Of a stretch of DNA of 64,000 nucleotides, positions 50,455-61,900 are shown piece after piece (position 1 is the first letter of the stretch; every line of letters begins with the position of its first letter). A model generated the notes under the pieces. It did not search any database. It saw only the letters and a program-made list of their open reading frames with translations, and was not told the origin of the DNA. A program made the translations under genes and the position numbers. The stretch lies in NCBI GenBank assembly GCA_017871115.1, contig JAFCIZ010000005.1, positions 1,472,501-1,536,500 of the forward strand, written 5' to 3'. Source of the stretch: Cunninghamella blakesleeana (Eukaryota > Mucoromycota > Mucoromycetes > Mucorales > Cunninghamellaceae).

Positions 50455-51053
50455 TATTATTTATTTATATAAATATACATATAAAATATATGTAAGTGAA
50501 AAAAAATGAATAAAAAAGGAAGAAGGGAAAAAAAAAAAGAGAAATTTAATTTTGAAACTCCATTTATTTTTAAAATAGGATTTAAAAAATTAAAGTTAAA
50601 AGAATGACCTTTAGAAATTTATTTAAATAAATATTTCACTTTTCAATGGTCATGATCATATTACATATTACTATATTGCCATTTCTTTCTTTATTTCACT
50701 TTATAAATATATATATGTATGTATATATATATTTGAGTTAAACAAATGGAGTGATGCCCCTTTTTTGGATATAACCGCATGAAAAATAAAGTTATCGCCG
50801 CTTGATATTGATAATTAAATATGAAGTTTAGTTTCTACTTAATAAATCATTTTCTATATTATTATTACTTCTACTATTACTACTAATACTACTATTACTA
50901 TTATTATTATTATTATTATCTTCAGAAATGGATATATATTTTATATAAAATAGTACAATGATATTTATTTTTTAAATAACTATTTCTAAATCATATATTC
51001 ACTTTTTTATATCTTATATTAATAATATACATTATTTCAATTTTAATCGTTTA
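50455..51053. other. Intergenic region
   Basis: Promoter of the HTH/Myb gene and 3' region of the HAD gene. ATT/ACT trinucleotide repeats lie at about 50860-50920. No gene is seen. Confidence 0.5.
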
Positions 51054-52531
51054 CTATAAATTGGAAGATCCAAGGAGATCCATCTTGACAATATTTCCTA
51101 ATTCTGCAACTGCATCTTTAGATTTTCCCATTTTTACTTCTATATGATTTCACCATCCCATAAAAAGTATATAAAATAAAGATATATGTATTAATATAAA
51201 GATTACTTCATTTTTATTTGTTATTGTTCTTTCATGTATTAAATAAAAAAAGCACTTACGGATGGTATTGATTCCAAGGTCTTTAGCAGCACGTAAATTT
51301 ATACCAATATCATCTAAAAATACAGCTTCATTTGGTTGAATTTTAAGTAAATCACAAGCATATAAATAAAATTTTGGATCTGGTTTTCTAATAAAATTAA
51401 AATTAAAATAAAAGAAAATGGTGAATTTCAATATATAAATCATTCAAAAAAAAGTGATGCTATCATGTATACCTTAACCCGACCAATCTTGATTCGATAT
51501 AATAATCGAATAATTTTCTTAATTCATCTGGAGTACCACCACCTAAAGCTTTTACTTCTGTTGGATCAGATTCAGGCATTTCAAAATTATTGGTTAATGC
51601 TGCAATTTTAAAGTTACCAGATTTTTTTAATTGTTGAATAGCCTTCATAACATAAGGATCGACTCTTTCCGTTTCGGCCATCATTGTACGAAATAATTCT
51701 TTACCATCCACTTTTACATCAGGTATTTCATTAGGAAGAGCTATTAAATTTATATATATATAAGAAATAGGAGAAAAGAAGAGAGAAACAGATATTTTTA
51801 AAACAAATGAGCATATATATATGAAGAATGATTATATTAAATATATCACTTACTTTTTCCAGATCGTAAAAGGTATTTTTTATAATGTTCTTTATTTTTT
51901 ACATCAGAGAGTTGTTTACCAAAGTCTATATAGAAATCTTGAATTTTAATTTCACCACGTTCAAATTTCTAGTTTAATAATAATAATATATATGTATAAT
52001 AGATAATGTTGAATATTATTAATCCTTGTATTTTTTTAAAAAAATATTCACGAATATCCATTTATTCTTTTAATTATATTTACTTGGAAAGCCCCGTTTT
52101 CACCTTGACATACACTATTTATAATATATTACAAAATGTTTTTTATATATTTAGTTTTCAAGGTATAAATATATCAAAAAATTTATAAAAAGGTGTAAAA
52201 AAATGAATCGAATTATATTTTACATGGCAACGTTAATATAGTTTCTTGGTAAATTATGTTGTTGTTCATAGCGATGGATACCCTAAAAATAAACAAAAAA
52301 AAGACAGAGAAAAGAAGGTACATCAACACATAAGTTTAAAACTGGTACTATTCACTGCTATTTATTCTTTTGCTATATATTTACAGCCATGGGTGAACCA
52401 ACGCAAACACCTAATATCAAAACATTCACTCATAAGTATATATTTAAGAATACATACATATATATATAAATTATATTATCTATTGCTTCTTTATTACCTC
52501 CAATATCAAAAATAACTGCTTTAATAACCAT
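51054..52531 (-). CDS. HAD-superfamily hydrolase (epoxide-hydrolase N-terminal/ACAD10-like group)
   Basis: Eight exons (52531-52498, 52410-52385, 52282-52224, 52114-52084, 51968-51854, 51740-51473, 51387-51260, 51139-51054) give 248 residues. HAD motif I is AVIFDIGGVC with the nucleophile Asp; the second Asp of DxD is replaced by Gly, as in the epoxide-hydrolase N-terminal and ACAD10-like phosphatases. Then come YINVAI, a 31-nt exon coding VCQGENGAFQ, and KFERGEIKIQDFY of the cap. Motif II is IAALTNNF, motif III KPDPKFYLYAC, and motif IV AVFLDDIGINLRAAKDLG. Predicted activity is phosphatase toward a small phosphorylated metabolite; the substrate is unknown. The first four exons are 26-59 nt long. 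No targeting signal is evident. Confidence 0.9.
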
Positions 52532-52774
52532 TTTTTAAAATACAAGTTTTTATAAAATATGGAAATATTATGAAAAAAAAAAAAAAATGAAGTGAAAAGG
52601 AAAAAAGGTCGAATTTTTTTTAACTTTTTAATTTTTAATTACCGTTTAAAATTTGTAATAAAAATTAATAATCTGGGAAGTGATTTTATTGTTATTTTTC
52701 CTTTTTTTAAATTTCATTTTAAATAAAATTTAAATATCATAGGATAAATAAAACGAAAAAAGAAAAAAAAATTA

Positions 52775-52814
<40 letters not shown>

Positions 52815-52851
52815 ATGTATGTATGTATATATTTGTAATGTTGATGAAAAT
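52532..52851. other. Intergenic region with a TA run
   Basis: Promoter of the HAD gene and 3' end of AHA1, with a TA run at about 52779-52809. Nothing else is visible. Confidence 0.5.
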
Positions 52852-54457
52852 TTAAAAAACAGCACCAAAACCGAATGTTTGCTTGATAGCTCTAAAGTAA
52901 TAACCATTCCAATTATTACGAGTTAATTCTTCTTCACCTAATGGAATACCTTCTTGTTTAATGTTTAATCTAACTGAATCACTGCCTTGATCAAGTTCAA
53001 TAGTAACAGTAGAATAGTGACCAGTGGGCCAACCAGCTAAACGCCAGGATTGTACAATTTTTTTATCTGGTACCTATATTTATTTTATTTATTTTTAAAA
53101 TAAGCAAAAAAGGAAAAGAAAACGCATAAAATTGTCATTATTTAATATATAAAAAATCATCTATTTTTTTATAATAAAGCAGAATGATTTATTTTAACTT
53201 ACCAATTCTAAAATTTTACCAGAAACATTACCACCAAAAAGTTCAAAGGGGCTACCAACCTCTTTGGAAATTTTAGCAGGACCTCTTGTCCAAGCACATA
53301 CACGTTGAGTATCTAATAAAGTTTCATATAATTCATGAGCTGAGGTTTGGAATTCAATTACATCATTAATTGATGTCGTATTCACTTTATTTTTAGTTGT
53401 TGCTGATGATTTTTCTTCTGTTTTAGTTGAGGAAGCGGTAGTGGATTTATTAATATGAGTAATATTACTACGTTCCTTTGTAACACCGGGTTCAATTACT
53501 TTTTTTTCTCCATTTTCAATGTATACGTCAGAACTATGATCTTTTTTTTTTTTTCAAAAAAAATAATAAGAATAAATGAATATAATGATGGATATAATGA
53601 TTATATATATGAGTTTAGTGTCCATCATACTTACTTTTAATCATATCAGAAGAGAAATTGGATAGTTTTTTACGTAAAAGAGGTATCAATTTCTTCTTGA
53701 TCAATTCTCTGATTGGTTGTTTAGCAGCAGTTTCATTATCAACAGAAACATCAAACTATCATATGAATAGAAAAAAAATGGTGAGTAAACCATGTACCTC
53801 TATACCTTTACCTCTCTTTATTTATTTATATATAATTTCTTAATGGTTGATCAATTTAATTGTATAAGAAAAATATTTACCACATATTCATCTTCTTCGG
53901 TGTCATGAGCCACTTCAGGAATAAGAATTTTTCCAGAAGCTTCTGTTTTATCAGCGGTAGTTCCTATTTAAAGTGATATATGTTTTTTTATAGCAATAAT
54001 TATAATAATAAAAGATTTAATACAAAGTCAAAAAAATTACTAATGGCCGTGTTGTATCCATTATCATCATCATCATATTATTATTTCCTTTTCTTTCTTT
54101 TTCTTTTCATATATATTTTGTATGTATTACCTTTCCAAGCCAATTGTATGCGGACATCGAAAATAGTGATCAACTTTCCTTTTCGTTGACATAACTCTAC
54201 ATCACCGTCTGTTTCTATCATTTTTGTTACTTGAACTTCAGCACCATTATCTTCTACTTTAAGTCCTTCAAGTTGTTCGGTGAAATATTGTTGCGACCAG
54301 GGTAAACAGTTTTTATTGACCCTGCATTGAAGTAAAAAGATAAAACAATAATAATAATATTAAAAATAATAATGGTTAAAAAAACAACATAGGTATCTGA
54401 TAGTTTATCGTAATATTTATATTTGAATTGTAGTGTATGAAGTCAACTATTCTCATA

Positions 54458-54497
<40 letters not shown>

Positions 54498-54689
54498 AAA
54501 GTTACAAACTACTTTTTTATATGCAATTAAATCTACTTGGATAATAAAACTTACCAATGCCTATCATAAAATTAAAAAAAAATATATATAAATATATTAA
54601 GGAAATGAATTTTTTTTATTTATCAAATCTTGTTAACCACTTTTTCTCCTTCTTATTTACCAGTTATTGACGTTCTTCCAGTTAGACAT
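52852..54689 (-). CDS. AHA1: Activator of Hsp90 ATPase (AHA1)
   Basis: Seven exons (54689-54661, 54560-54555, 54321-54131, 53963-53881, 53755-53635, 53540-53203, 53073-52852) give 329 residues. The N-terminal Aha1_N domain starts MSNWKNVNNWHWVNKNCLPW, carrying the conserved NxNNWHW motif that contacts Hsp90 and stimulates its ATPase, and continues RKGKLITIFDVRIQLAW. A Ser/Thr/Lys-rich linker follows. The C-terminal START-like AHSA1 domain has IEFQTSAHELYETLLD, SPFELFGGNVSGKILEL, IVQSWRLAGWPTGHYSTV, and ends NGYYFRAIKQTFGFGAVF. The cytosolic co-chaperone accelerates the Hsp90 cycle. The second exon is only 6 nt and lies within the NNWHW codons. The start is the first ATG and gives the family's consensus N terminus. 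Confidence 0.95.
54555..54560 (-). other. Six-nucleotide microexon of AHA1
   Basis: In the sense strand GCATTG lies between a TATGATAG acceptor and a GTAAGT donor. Exon 1 ends in TG and exon 3 begins with G, so inclusion gives W-H-W and skipping gives a single W, both in frame. The family-conserved NNWHW motif requires inclusion. Confidence 0.85.
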
Positions 54690-55115
54690 AATTAAGCGAT
54701 AAAATAAATATATTAATAAACAAAAGAAAAAGAAAGAAAAAAAAAAGTAAAAAATCGCGATTTTTTAAATTTTACGGGGTTTAAATTCACTAATCAACCA
54801 AATAGGAAATTCTTTTTTTTCATTTTAAATTAGCATACGCTATATATATAGTAAAATATTACTACTTTTCTTTAAAAAAATAAAAGTGTGAGTGTATGAA
54901 AGAGAGAAAGAGAGAAAGAGAAAATAGTATCGAGTTTTTTTTTTATTTTTCTTTCATATAATGATAATTCTAAACAAAATACGTAGTAATGTACGTTATA
55001 AAATATTTTAAATAATTTTTATTTTAGATAAATCGTAGTTTATGTATTATTATTGTTTATATTTATTTCAAAAAGAAAGAAGTATAAAAACTAACTAAAA
55101 TGCTATTCAATTGAT
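54690..55115. other. AHA1 promoter and septin 3' region
   Basis: Contains an A/G-rich tract at 54716-54745 and GAGA-like repeats at 54898-54923. No clear heat-shock element was found. No gene. Confidence 0.45.
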
Positions 55116-56958
55116 TTATCCAAAAGCAGGTACCGAACTAATAATAATAATAAAAACAATAATAATTTAATTTTTTCTTTTTTTATCCATTTTATATATA
55201 AATAGATGAAATATACTTACTTGTTTGATTGGTTTGAATTCTCATTAACATGGTTATTCATGGTATGGTTGGTTTGAGGGTTAGCTGATCTTTTAATAGC
55301 CAACAATTGCTTTGCACGGAAGGCTTCATAGTGAATTTGGGCAGTTGTTTCTACTAAATCTTGAAGGTGAGTTCGAGTTAAAAAGTTACGTAAATGAATA
55401 AATTCGCAATGTTCTTCGTTTTCAACTAAATAAATATAAAAAATTGGTATATTTATTTATTTACCACCAGTTTATATCTAATATCCAATATTTTAATTTC
55501 ATAGTTTGTTTTAATTTCAATTATTTTACTTACCATTTATAATACCATATCTACTTTTTCTTCCTCGTACAGATTTACCATCGATCATAATATTTTTTTC
55601 GGATCCAATGACTGCAAAAGGTAAAAGTTCCTAAGTATCAATAATAATAAAAGGAATAAATCTTCTATTTTTCTTTGATAATCATTTTGCCAGTACTTTT
55701 TCTTTTATTCTTTTTTTTTTTTTTTTTAAAAAAAATAGCAAACGCTAATTACTCGAATACTCTCATTTAAAGCTTGTTCTTGTTCATCATCTTCATCACT
55801 TTCATAGGGGTATACTTTAATGTTATGAAAATTTAATTCAGCCTTAACCTTAAAAAAATATCAATAATTGAATATATATGTATATATGTATATATTTTTT
55901 TTTTAAAAAAAAAGTAAAACAACTTACTCTCTGTTTAAAGGCTATGCGTTCTTCAGCCATTAATGAATCAGATTTTGCAATAACTGGTACAACATTAACT
56001 ACTTCAGAAAGCTTTTTCAATACAACAATATCTATAGGCTTTAATCTATAAAGTGACTTTTGAGTATAAGAACATATGAACTTTGCTTTCATTTTTTTGT
56101 TATAAATGAATATGAAAAAAGAAAAAACTTACGAATGACCGGTAGGTGTAATGAAAAATAAACAACAATGGATACGACCATCTTGTATATATCGATCTCT
56201 TATAGCAGTTAATTCTTTACGAAGGTATGCAGAATCCTGATCTTTAATATATTTAATAATAGGTTCCCAACTAAAATAAATATAAAATAAAATATTAAAT
56301 TTTTTGCATTAAAATAAAATAAAGAAATAGAAATAAATGTATGGCTTTTTTTCTTTTTTTCTTTTTTTTTTCTTTTTTTTTTTACCAATTTTCATTATTA
56401 ATTTGATCACCATAACCTGGAGTATCAACAATATTTAATCTTAAACGTACACCATTTTCTTCAATTACTTTATAAAAACAATTAATAAAAACAGAATGAT
56501 TCTAATCAATAAAAATAAAATGAAGCAATATAAGATAGATATCATTATAATACATACAATGGGATACAGTTTCGATTTCAGTGGTTTGCCGAGGTGGTTG
56601 ATCAGCTTCAAGGCGACCTTTACTATCAATTAAATGAGAAGCAAATATGGTATTGACTAATGTGGATTTGCCCAAACCAGATTGGCCTTTTAAAAATAAA
56701 AGAAATAAATATTTTTGATTTTATTTTATTTTATTTTATTTTATATATTACCAACTACCATGACGTTAAATTGAAATCCTCGTTTTAATAGTTTTTTTTC
56801 AATTTGTTGTGTAATAGTATCAAATCCAACATAGCCTTCTAAACCTGTCTATTAAAATAATATATATGTAAGTGATTAGCTTTATATTAAAAAAATAATA
56901 TAAAATTCTATTATTATTTTACAGTTACAGTCTGGTCATTTAAATTATTAGCTACCAT
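55116..56958 (-). CDS. CDC10: Septin, CDC10 group
   Basis: Ten exons in gene order (56958-56923, 56848-56752, 56686-56558, 56467-56386, 56270-56133, 56045-55928, 55848-55753, 55630-55534, 55425-55221, 55137-55116) give 339 residues. The polybasic region and P-loop are KKLLKRGFQFNVMVVGQSGLGKST; G3 is DTPGYGD and G4 is AKSD. Further septin sequence includes IQDGRIHCCLFFITPTGHSL, PIDIVVLKKLSEVVNVVPVI, VRGRKSRYGIINVEN and HLRNFLTRTHLQDL. The C terminus lacks a coiled coil, as in CDC10-type septins, which sit centrally in the hetero-octamer forming cortical rings and filaments. The last intron has a consensus donor overlapping a potential stop (AAGTAA); without splicing the protein ends NSNQSNK instead of NSNQSNNSVPAFG. 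Several acceptors are AAG. Confidence 0.92.
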
Positions 56959-57317
56959 TCTTTTTTATTTTTATTTTTTAAATAAAAAATGAAAGTAGAT
57001 AAAGAAAGCGAAAGAGAAAGAGAAAGAGAAAGAGAATGAAAAAAGATATAGTTTAAAAAAAAAAATTAAGGGGAAGGTAGAATTTTAAGGATAGAGGGGG
57101 TTTTACTATTATATATTCTTATCATTACCTATATAAAAGTGAAGGAGAAAAAAGAGCCTTAATTCCCCTTGATTATAGCTTACTTTTCTCCTTCTATAAT
57201 TTTTTTTTGCATAAAGTTTTAGACCTAGTCACAAATCTCGTCAGAAATTAAAAATCTGTATTTTTTTTTTCTTTCTTCGTCTTTCTTTTATGTATACATA
57301 TATATAGAATATAGTAA
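56959..57317. promoter_or_regulatory. Divergent promoter region of septin and NAA38
   Basis: The 359 bp between divergent starts. A GAAAGA hexamer-like repeat (about 57001-57038) lies upstream of the septin, CT-rich in its sense strand; a CTTTC-rich tract precedes NAA38 at 57260-57285. Confidence 0.55.
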
Positions 57318-57650
57318 ATGGGTATTACAGATATAGATAAAGTTAATTTATTGCGTTCTTATTTAAATTTTAAAACTCGTATACAAATATCTGATGGTAG
57401 AATATTTATTGGAACTTTTGTTTGTATTGATAAGCAAAAAAATATAATATTGGCTCAAGCTGAAGAGTTTCGTGGTGGTAATAATAATAAAATTAATAAT
57501 AATAATAATAAAAATAAATGTATTTATTCAACAACCTTTTATTTTATATATATACATACAGAGGAACAACGATTAGTTGGCCTCGTTATGATACCTGGAA
57601 ATCATTTAGTTAAAGTGGAAACAGAAGATTTGGACGCTATATATATTTGA
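57318..57650 (+). CDS. NAA38: NatC auxiliary subunit, LSM-domain protein (NAA38/LSMD1-like)
   Basis: Two exons (57318-57477 and 57562-57650) give 82 residues. A single Sm-like fold: Sm1 part SYLNFKTRIQISDGRIFIGTFVCIDKQKNIIL and Sm2 part LVGLVMIPGNHLVKVE, typical of the small LSM protein of the NatC N-terminal acetyltransferase. Exon joining gives RGG-EEQRLVG, the family's usual spacing. The 84-nt intron has no in-frame stop, so the unspliced message would code an uninterrupted 110-residue protein with an Asn-rich insert. The insert is absent from the family, and GTAATA...ACATACAG are good splice signals, so splicing is preferred. It could alternatively be another small LSM protein, but the short length and lack of tails favour NAA38. 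Confidence 0.85.
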   Translation: MGITDIDKVNLLRSYLNFKTRIQISDGRIFIGTFVCIDKQKNIILAQAEEFRGGNNNKINNNNNKNKCIYSTTFYFIYIHTEEQRLVGLVMIPGNHLVKVETEDLDAIYI

Positions 57651-57717
57651 TAACTTTTTTTATATTACGTACACACATACACACACTTATATACATACAC
57701 ACAACTTTCTCAACTCT

Positions 57718-57752
<35 letters not shown>

Positions 57753-57916
57753 CGCCTTTTCTATTTGCCTTTTCTTTTCTTCGCTATCTTCTTTTTTATT
57801 ATTTTATTTTATTTTATTTAATATAATGATAAACTATGTACACTAACAATTAAACTTTGTAACAATAATAAATCCATATCCTATATAATTTATGATAAAT
57901 ACAATAATAAACATTT

Positions 57917-58244
57917 TTAAAGTGGTAAATCTTTCCAAGGATCTTCGACCATTTGGGGAGAATAATAACTATTATATTTTTGTTCTAAAGCTGTAGGAGA
58001 ATAATCAACTTCTATGATGTTATAGTCTTTTGGTTGTTGAGTAAACATAGGCTATATTATTTTATATATATATATATTTATATTTAATAACATTTAAAAA
58101 TAATATAGTTGTATATATATATATTTGCATTACCTTATATCCCTGACCTCGACCTCGACCTCGACCTCTTCCACGTCCCTGAAAATGATCTCTTCCACGG
58201 TACGGCGAGTTGTTATTATTATTACCTCTTGGCAAATATGACAT
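57917..58244 (-). CDS. Small RG-rich protein with a TTDN1/MPLKIP-like C-terminal motif
   Basis: Two exons (58244-58134 and 58051-57917) give 81 residues. The N-terminal half is Asn-rich, then a run of Gly-Arg (GRGRGRGRGRGQGYK), as in RNA-binding RGG proteins. The C-terminal half contains YNSYYSPQMVEDPWKDL, which resembles the conserved C-terminal motif of human MPLKIP/TTDN1 (YYKPSMLEDPW). TTDN1 is a nuclear protein mutated in non-photosensitive trichothiodystrophy and tied to intron lariat processing. The fungal protein would be a minimal version with the same layout (disordered basic N terminus, short C-terminal motif). The assignment rests on one motif, so it is tentative; the gene model itself is better supported. 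Confidence 0.72.
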
Positions 58245-58933
58245 ATATCTATATTTTCTTTAAAAAAAACGAAAGAGAGGTTAAAAAATGTTTTATTACA
58301 TAAATAATATGTATATATTTAAATCCCCGCTTTATCCATACCTTGATGTATTTTAAAACTTTATATTTTAATATTGTTTAAATAAACTATTTATAAAATA
58401 AATATAAAAGAAAATCTACATTGTAGGAAAAAAAGAAAAGAAAAAAAACATTGGCTTGATTTGGAATTTATATTATTAGTGATTAAATATTTGTGTTATC
58501 AATTATATAATATTATTTATCTAATAGTATATATTTAGAGAGTATGACAACAATCGGAACATGATCCTAAAGATGAGATGAGTGATATAATATGAACATG
58601 TTAAATTAAATAATAAAAAAAATAAGATTTTTAAAAAGGAAAAAAAAATTCAGAGCACTTCAAAGCACTATACATACAAAGAAATAAAAATCCAAATACA
58701 CAATAGGCATATTTCCAAATTTGGTTCATGTTTTTTTTAACAAAAAAAATGCTAAAAATCCATTTTTTTCGTTTTTCTTCATTGTCACCTGTTTTTTTCT
58801 TCTTTCTATCCTTTTTCTTCTTTCTTATTATCATTTTCGTCCATCTAGTTACTCTTTTGTTATTTTTTTCTTACTTTCTTTATTGTTTAATATAATATTT
58901 TAATTTTATACAGTAGATATTTATTAGTAAAAT
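58245..58933. other. Divergent intergenic region
   Basis: Contains the promoters of the RG protein (minus) and the 58934 gene (plus); CT-rich sequence at 58780-58890 suits the latter. The opposing short frames at 58631-58903 are mirror reads of low-complexity A/T tracts. Confidence 0.5.
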
Positions 58934-61900
58934 ATGTCTCAGGTACGAATTCCAACGCATTATAGAAGTCAAGGTAAGTTTATTTCATATAATAGCTTTT
59001 TTTAAAAAAAATCATATTTCTATTTAACATGTATTCAACACATCAACTTGTTTTTTTTTAAAAAAATAGATATGATGCAAGAACTCTTCGAGGAAATTAA
59101 CGATTATCTTGTTGGTGAGTTAATACAATAGTCAGTTATTTCTTTACCTTTTTTTTATTAAAAAAGCATTTATGATTTTTATATTTTAAAAAAAAGATCA
59201 ATCGAAACCAATAGAGGTAGAGGTATCTACGCCACCAGTTTTATCACCTGCTACTGACTCTATAGAAAGCGAAGAAGATGAAGTAGAAGTGGAAAATAGT
59301 AATCTCCATGAATACCAAATTAATAGTAATATGATCGATCAAGAAAAATTATTATACGTTGAAGAAGAATCTTCAATTGATTTACAACCAGCAATGTACG
59401 TTGAATCAGACGAAGATGATACTAGGTAAAGAAAAATTTAAAAAATCGGTGGTTAAATTATAAAATATTTAAAAAAATTCAGATCCTTTTTTTAAAATCT
59501 TGTTCTTGCTTTTTTTTATAAAAATAATATCAAATACGTATATATATATATATATATATATATAAAAGTTCTCAAATTGATTTTACACAGCATAACGATC
59601 ACCACCATGATGACCAAACTATCTGCAAGTGTTATAAATGTAATAGTATCAATACACATTTAGAACCACCTACTCAAGGACCGGAGGAATACAATCATAA
59701 TAAAAAGGATAACAAACAACAAAGACTTTACCGACCTAAATCAACTAGTTCTTTTGTTGCCGTAAGTAGTGCTAAGCTTGCTCATATTGCTGGACTTGTT
59801 AAACAAACTCTTAGTAGTACGCCTCATGAAGTATCTTCCCTTAATATTGATACAAATCAAAAAGCCATTTTAAATGAAAAACAGCAATCACGTCGCGCTT
59901 CTTTAGTATACGAAGAAATGGAATATAATAACAATAAATTTTACGAACCTCTAGCTGCTAAACGATTATCTTATATGGCACCTGAAACTAATACTTTGAG
60001 TAATACTTCTGGAATTGGCAATACAGTAGTAGATAGTGATTATATTTTATCCCAACATAATAATAATGAAGATGCAATGAATTTTAATAATAATTATCAA
60101 AACACATTTAATAACTGGCAATCAAACGAATCTAATATGGATGAAGCTAGTTCATATATATCTAAAACATATAATAACAATAACGATAGCAACAATACAG
60201 ATAATGATGTTGATAATGATAATCATATGAATGAAGAAGTAGATATTGATTATATTGAACCTTCTATAAATGAAAACTATACTATGATGGAAGATGTACC
60301 TCATAAAAAGACAGCTGCAACATCAACAAACGGATCACTTTTAATGAATCATATTAATGAAGGGCAGATGAGTACACATACGAATTTACCCTTCTTAACA
60401 CCAATGCATCGTATTGGTGAACCTCATACAATTCACTTAAAAACAAAATCTGCTAGAGATGTTGGGACTCGTGATGATCGCATGAATGCTTATAGTATGT
60501 TTATATTGATTGAAGTTAATAACTAAATACATATATATGACTGGATTATATTTATTAATCTTCTTTTTTTTTATCCTCATTTTTATTATAATGTAGATAA
60601 TGCTTATTTTCATTGTGTTATGGCAAAAACTGATATGATACCTTGGATAAAAAAACAATATAATAAAGGTCCTCCCACTTTAATTCAACGTAGGTTCAAA
60701 AATAAATTATTATTATTACACTTATTATAATCAAAAGAAAGAAGTAATTTGTACTAAATATATATATATATATATTATTATTATTATTGTTACTACTTTT
60801 TTTTAAAAAAAATTATTAGAATACAAACCGACTCCAAAAAAATCTTCGAAATCTCTCTTCAATCTATTTAAACGTCATTCAAAATCTAGTAGTGATAATT
60901 CGTTACAACCTATTGGTACCTTTGCTAATGAAAATATGTCAAGATTATCATTATCCATTCCACTTACCTCTAACATAGTCCAATCACCAACCACACTTTC
61001 TCCTCAACCATCCATCCATTCTACCTCTTCATTTCAACAACAGACAGACTATGAAATTCAACAAAATGATTACCAGGAAGAACAAGCAACTCAAAAAAGT
61101 AATAGTTTATCTATTGATCACGATTTCTCACCTCTTCATCAATTAGAATCATTAAGACCTTCACCTTCAGTTAGTATGATTAGTACAGAATCACAAAAAG
61201 AAAATGCACTAAGAAAAAAACATCAAAAATCACAAAACAGTTCACATTTGGTTACCCCACATAACAGCAACAAAATAAATAATGATGTTGATACATTATC
61301 AGTTACTGAATTACAACCTTTGAAAAAAAAATCATCTATATCTAGCTTTGATGATTATCAACCTGTTTCTATATTGAAGAAAAAATCATCAAAACAACAA
61401 ATCTCTGCAGAATTTCAATCAAATTCTACTACTACTACTACTAATAAACGTGAAAAACATAATATAAACGATGATTTCTTAATACCCTCATCAGAGTCAC
61501 CACATCAGCAACATCGTCATCAACAACGTAGTCGCAGTGTATCACCTATACCTCAATCAGCTTTATCATATCGTAGTCCTAGCCCTTCCAACTTCTCTCC
61601 TCCGCGTCGTTCTCCATCTTCTCATGAACGGTTGGATAGTCAACAGCAACAACATCATGTTAAAAGATCTGTTAGCCCATCTCCACGCTATCTTAATAAA
61701 CCTGATTATCAACAATATCATGCAACACGTCAACGAAAAAATAGTAATAGTAGTATTAATGGTGGAGTAGTCCAACCTTATCGTAGTAATAGTAATAGTA
61801 GTATGAGATCTACTTATTCTAATACTTCTAATCACAGTTATATTGATCAAGGTAATCCAACTAGTAGAACGATTTATCGATCAAGATCATCTGAACACCT

